From contig CAZYMF010000222.1 of NCBI GenBank assembly GCA_964648215.1, positions 1 to 7,662 on the forward strand: a stretch of DNA of 7,662 bases. The letters are read 5' to 3'. This stretch comes from CAZYMF01 sp964648215. GTDB taxonomy: Bacteria > Desulfobacterota > Binatia > HRBIN30 > JACQVA1. The notes beneath the pieces are model-generated. The model did no database searches, was not told where the DNA came from, and saw nothing but the letters and a program-made list of their open reading frames with translations. The position numbers were made by a program, and so were the translations under genes. Shown here in pieces: positions 5,765 to 7,662 of this stretch; position 1 is the stretch's first letter, and each line of letters begins with the position of its first letter.

Positions 5765-7662
5765 TCATGCCTCCGGGTGTACCGTCTCGCCGCGGTGGAT
5801 CATGAAGTACACCAACGGCACGACGACGAGCGAAAATGCGGTCGAGGCGAAGATGCCGAAGATGAAGCTCCACGCCAGGCCGGAGAAGATCGGATCGAGG
5901 GTGATGACGAAGGAGCCGAACATCGCCGCGCCCGCGGTCAGGAAGATCGGGCGGAACCGGGTCGCGCCGGCCTCGATCACCGCCTCGGCGAGGGTGGGGC
6001 AGGTGGGGCGGCAGCGGATGTGCTCGATGAAATCGATCAGGATGATCGAGTTGCGCACCACGATGCCGGCGAGCGCGATCATGCCGATCATTCCCGTCGC
6101 GGTGAAGAAGATCGGGTTGGCGTAGTGACCGACCGGCGTGGTGAACAGCGTGTTCAGGATCCAGAAGCCGGGCATGATGCCGATCAGCGTCAGCGGGATC
6201 GCAATCATGATCACCCCGGGGATGCTCAGCGACTGGGTCTGCGCCACCAGCAGGACGTAGATCATGATCAGCGCCGCCGCGAACGCCAGGCCGAGATCGC
6301 GGAAGACGTCGACGGTGATCTTCCACTCGCCCTCGCCGGCGAAGTCGATGCTGTAGCCCGGCGGCAGCGGGTTGTTGGTGCGCCAGTCGATCAGGTCGAT
6401 CACCGCGTCGACCGGGCTGCGGCCGGCCATCTCGGCGGTGACGAACATCACCCGGCGCAGGTTCTTGTGATAGATCGTCTGCTCGCCCGGCCCCGCCGTG
6501 GCGGTGCCGATCTCGCCGAGCGGCACCAACGCCCCGGTCTGCGACTTGACCTTGAGCGCCAGCAGATCGGCCATCGAGCTGCGCCGGTCGCGCGGTAGCC
6601 GCACCGTCAGCTCGAGCGGCAGCCGTTCCTCGGGAACGTGCACGCGTCCCGCCGGCGCGCCGCCGAGGGCCGCCTGCAGCGTGCGCGCCGCCGCCTCCAC
6701 CGTCACCCCGGTGAGCGCCGCCTTCTCGCGGTCGAGATGGAAGCGTACGAGCTGGTGCGGCGCGTCGACGTAGTCGTCGACGTCGACGACTCCCTTCGTG
6801 TGCTCCATGGCGCCGCGCACGCGCTCGGACTGCGCGATCAAGTCTTGGTAACGGCCGTCGAGAGGGCCATAGACCTCGGCGACGACGGTCGACAGCACCG
6901 GCGGTCCCGGCGGCACCTCGACGATCTTGACGTTGGCGCCGTGCGCGGCGGCGATCTGCTCGATGTCCGGCCGGATCCGCAACGCGATCTGGTGCGACTG
7001 CTGCGAGCGATCTTCCTTGGGCAGCAGGTTGATGCGCACCTCGCCGACGTAGCCGCCGCGGCGCAGGTAGTAGTGNNNNNNNNNNGCACCATGCCGTTGA
7101 AATCCATCGGCGCCGCGATGCCTACGTACGTGGTGTAGTCGGTGACCTCGGAGACGGTGGCGAGGTAGCGCCCGAGATCGCGTGCCACCGCGTCGGTCGA
7201 CTCCAGCGTGGTGCCGCGCGGCATGTCGATTACCAGCTCCAGCTCGTTCTTGTTGTCGAACGGCAGCATCTTGAGCGGCACCGCCCGCGTCACCGCCAGC
7301 AGCGCCGAGCCGACGAAGGCGAGCATGACCACGAGGAGGAAAACGGCGGCGCGCCGGCGGCTGGTGAGCAGCGGCGACAGCGTCGCCCGGTAGAGACGGT
7401 AGACGCCGGACTGCTTGATGTCGTACGGCTCCTCGCCGTGCTTGCCGTACTCGCCCTTGAGCAGGTAGTAGCTCGCCCACGGCGTGATGGTGAAGGCGAT
7501 CAGCAGCGACATCAGCATCGCCACCGGCACGTTGAACGCCATCGGCGCCATGTAGGGCCCCATCATGCCGGTGATGAAGAACATCGGCAGGAAGGAGACG
7601 ATGACCGTGAACGTCGCCAGGATCGTCGGCGGCCGCACCTCGTCCACCGCCGTCAGCGTGGC
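5765..7662 (-). CDS. RND efflux transporter permease (AcrB superfamily), 5' part missing and split by an assembly gap
   Basis: The C-terminal ~630 residues of a proton-driven inner-membrane RND pump (about 1,050 residues is usual). The upstream piece (7662-7086) holds TM5-TM6 (ILATFTVIVSFLPMFFITGM and PVAMLMSLLIAFTITPWA), a basic loop, TM7 (AAVFLLVVMLAFVGSALLAV) and the start of the second porter domain (PLKMLPFDNKNELELVIDMP). After the Ns (7075-5765) come the rest of the porter/docking region, then TM8-TM12. Those include FAAALIMIYVLLVAQTQS, the TM10 segment GMIALAGIVVRNSIILIDFI and FRPIFLTAGAAMFGS. The two pieces are in different frames only because the N run is a placeholder; I treat them as one gene. 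The TM4 Asp pair and the N-terminal half lie beyond the edge. No membrane-fusion or outer-membrane partner is in the window, so the substrate is unknown. The gene ends 8 bp before the solo repeat arm. Confidence 0.93.
   Translation of the reverse strand, partial: HADGGGRGAAADDPGDVHGHRLLPADVLHHRHDGALHGADGVQRAGGDADVAADRLHHHAVGELLPAQGRVRQARRGAVRHQAVRRLPSLPGDAVAAAHQPPARRRFPPRGHARLRRLGAAGGDAGGAAQDAAVRQQERAGAGNRHAARHHAGVDRRGGTRSRALPRHRLRGHRLHHVRRHRGADGFQRHGXXXXHYYLRRGGYVGEVRINLLPKEDRSQQSHQIALRIRPDIEQIAAAHGANVKIVEVPPGPPVLSTVVAEVYGPLDGRYQDLIAQSERVRGAMEHTKGVVDVDDYVDAPHQLVRFHLDREKAALTGVTVEAAARTLQAALGGAPAGRVHVPEERLPLELTVRLPRDRRSSMADLLALKVKSQTGALVPLGEIGTATAGPGEQTIYHKNLRRVMFVTAEMAGRSPVDAVIDLIDWRTNNPLPPGYSIDFAGEGEWKITVDVFRDLGLAFAAALIMIYVLLVAQTQSLSIPGVIMIAIPLTLIGIMPGFWILNTLFTTPVGHYANPIFFTATGMIGMIALAGIVVRNSIILIDFIEHIRCRPTCPTLAEAVIEAGATRFRPIFLTAGAAMFGSFVITLDPIFSGLAWSFIFGIFASTAFSLVVVPLVYFMIHRGETVHPEA
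7076..7085. other. Assembly gap (10 Ns) inside the RND gene
   Basis: Ten unknown bases. The minus-strand reading is ...GGC ATG GTG C, gap, CAC TAC TAC CTG... To restore one frame the missing bases must number 2 modulo 3. Filling with two bases would give a single codon beginning with C, so GMV-(R/other)-HYYLRR. The frame change here should not be read as a pseudogene. Confidence 0.85.

Noticed and set aside
5759..6598. A 279-codon plus-strand ORF opposite the RND gene.
   Set aside because: Its Arg/Asp/His-rich translation mirrors hydrophobic transmembrane codons of the RND gene, a typical antisense artefact.
6765..6796. Palindromic GTCGACG-type repeats that could be an operator.
   Set aside because: They fall inside the RND porter domain and simply encode a Val/Asp-rich segment (VVDVDDYVDAP).
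7076..7085. Apparent frameshift in the RND gene suggesting a pseudogene.
   Set aside because: The frame change coincides exactly with the N run, and the protein sequence on both sides is conserved and continuous.

Overview
The window reads as one stretch of a high-GC, Gram-negative bacterial draft genome. All six genes I can support lie on the minus strand. The cell type is inferred from an RND inner-membrane pump, a lipoprotein of the ChaN family and a probable exported M1-type metallopeptidase. The GC-rich coding style and the recurring 'CCACAGAGGCACAGAG' intergenic repeats recall uncultivated deltaproteobacteria-like lineages such as Desulfobacterota or Binatota, but this placement is a guess. 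A run of ten Ns at 7076-7085 marks a scaffold join.

In minus-strand transcription order (right to left) the layout is as follows. (1) 7662-5765: the C-terminal part of an RND efflux permease, cut by the window edge and interrupted by the N gap. (2) 5764-5573: a spacer holding a solo copy of the repeat. (3) 5572-4319: a ChaN-family (DUF399) lipoprotein with a C-terminal PDZ domain. (4) 4318-4104: a spacer almost filled by a repeat-bounded element. (5) 4103-2127: an M1-like zinc metallopeptidase with HEVLH and a downstream Glu, a non-canonical substrate-binding loop and a C-terminal extension. (6) 2126-1908: a spacer with a second repeat-bounded element. (7) 1907-1410: a small HXXEE-type membrane protein. 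(8) 1396-857: a GNAT acetyltransferase starting 13 bp downstream. (9) 772 to the left edge: an alpha/beta hydrolase with a perfect AGGAGG ribosome binding site and no C-terminus in the window.

The ChaN-PDZ lipoprotein and the M1-like peptidase are the most plausible functional pair, both predicted to act in the cell envelope. The HXXEE, GNAT and hydrolase genes look like a short accessory cluster. The most unusual structure is between the genes. Three spacers carry related repeats made of tandem CCTCTGTG-like octamers. Two of them form inverted-repeat elements of about 165-195 bp with different cores. One repeat arm runs into the 5' end of the peptidase reading frame and appears to encode the hydrophobic part of its signal peptide. 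I see no CRISPR array, tRNA, rRNA, integrase or transposase gene.
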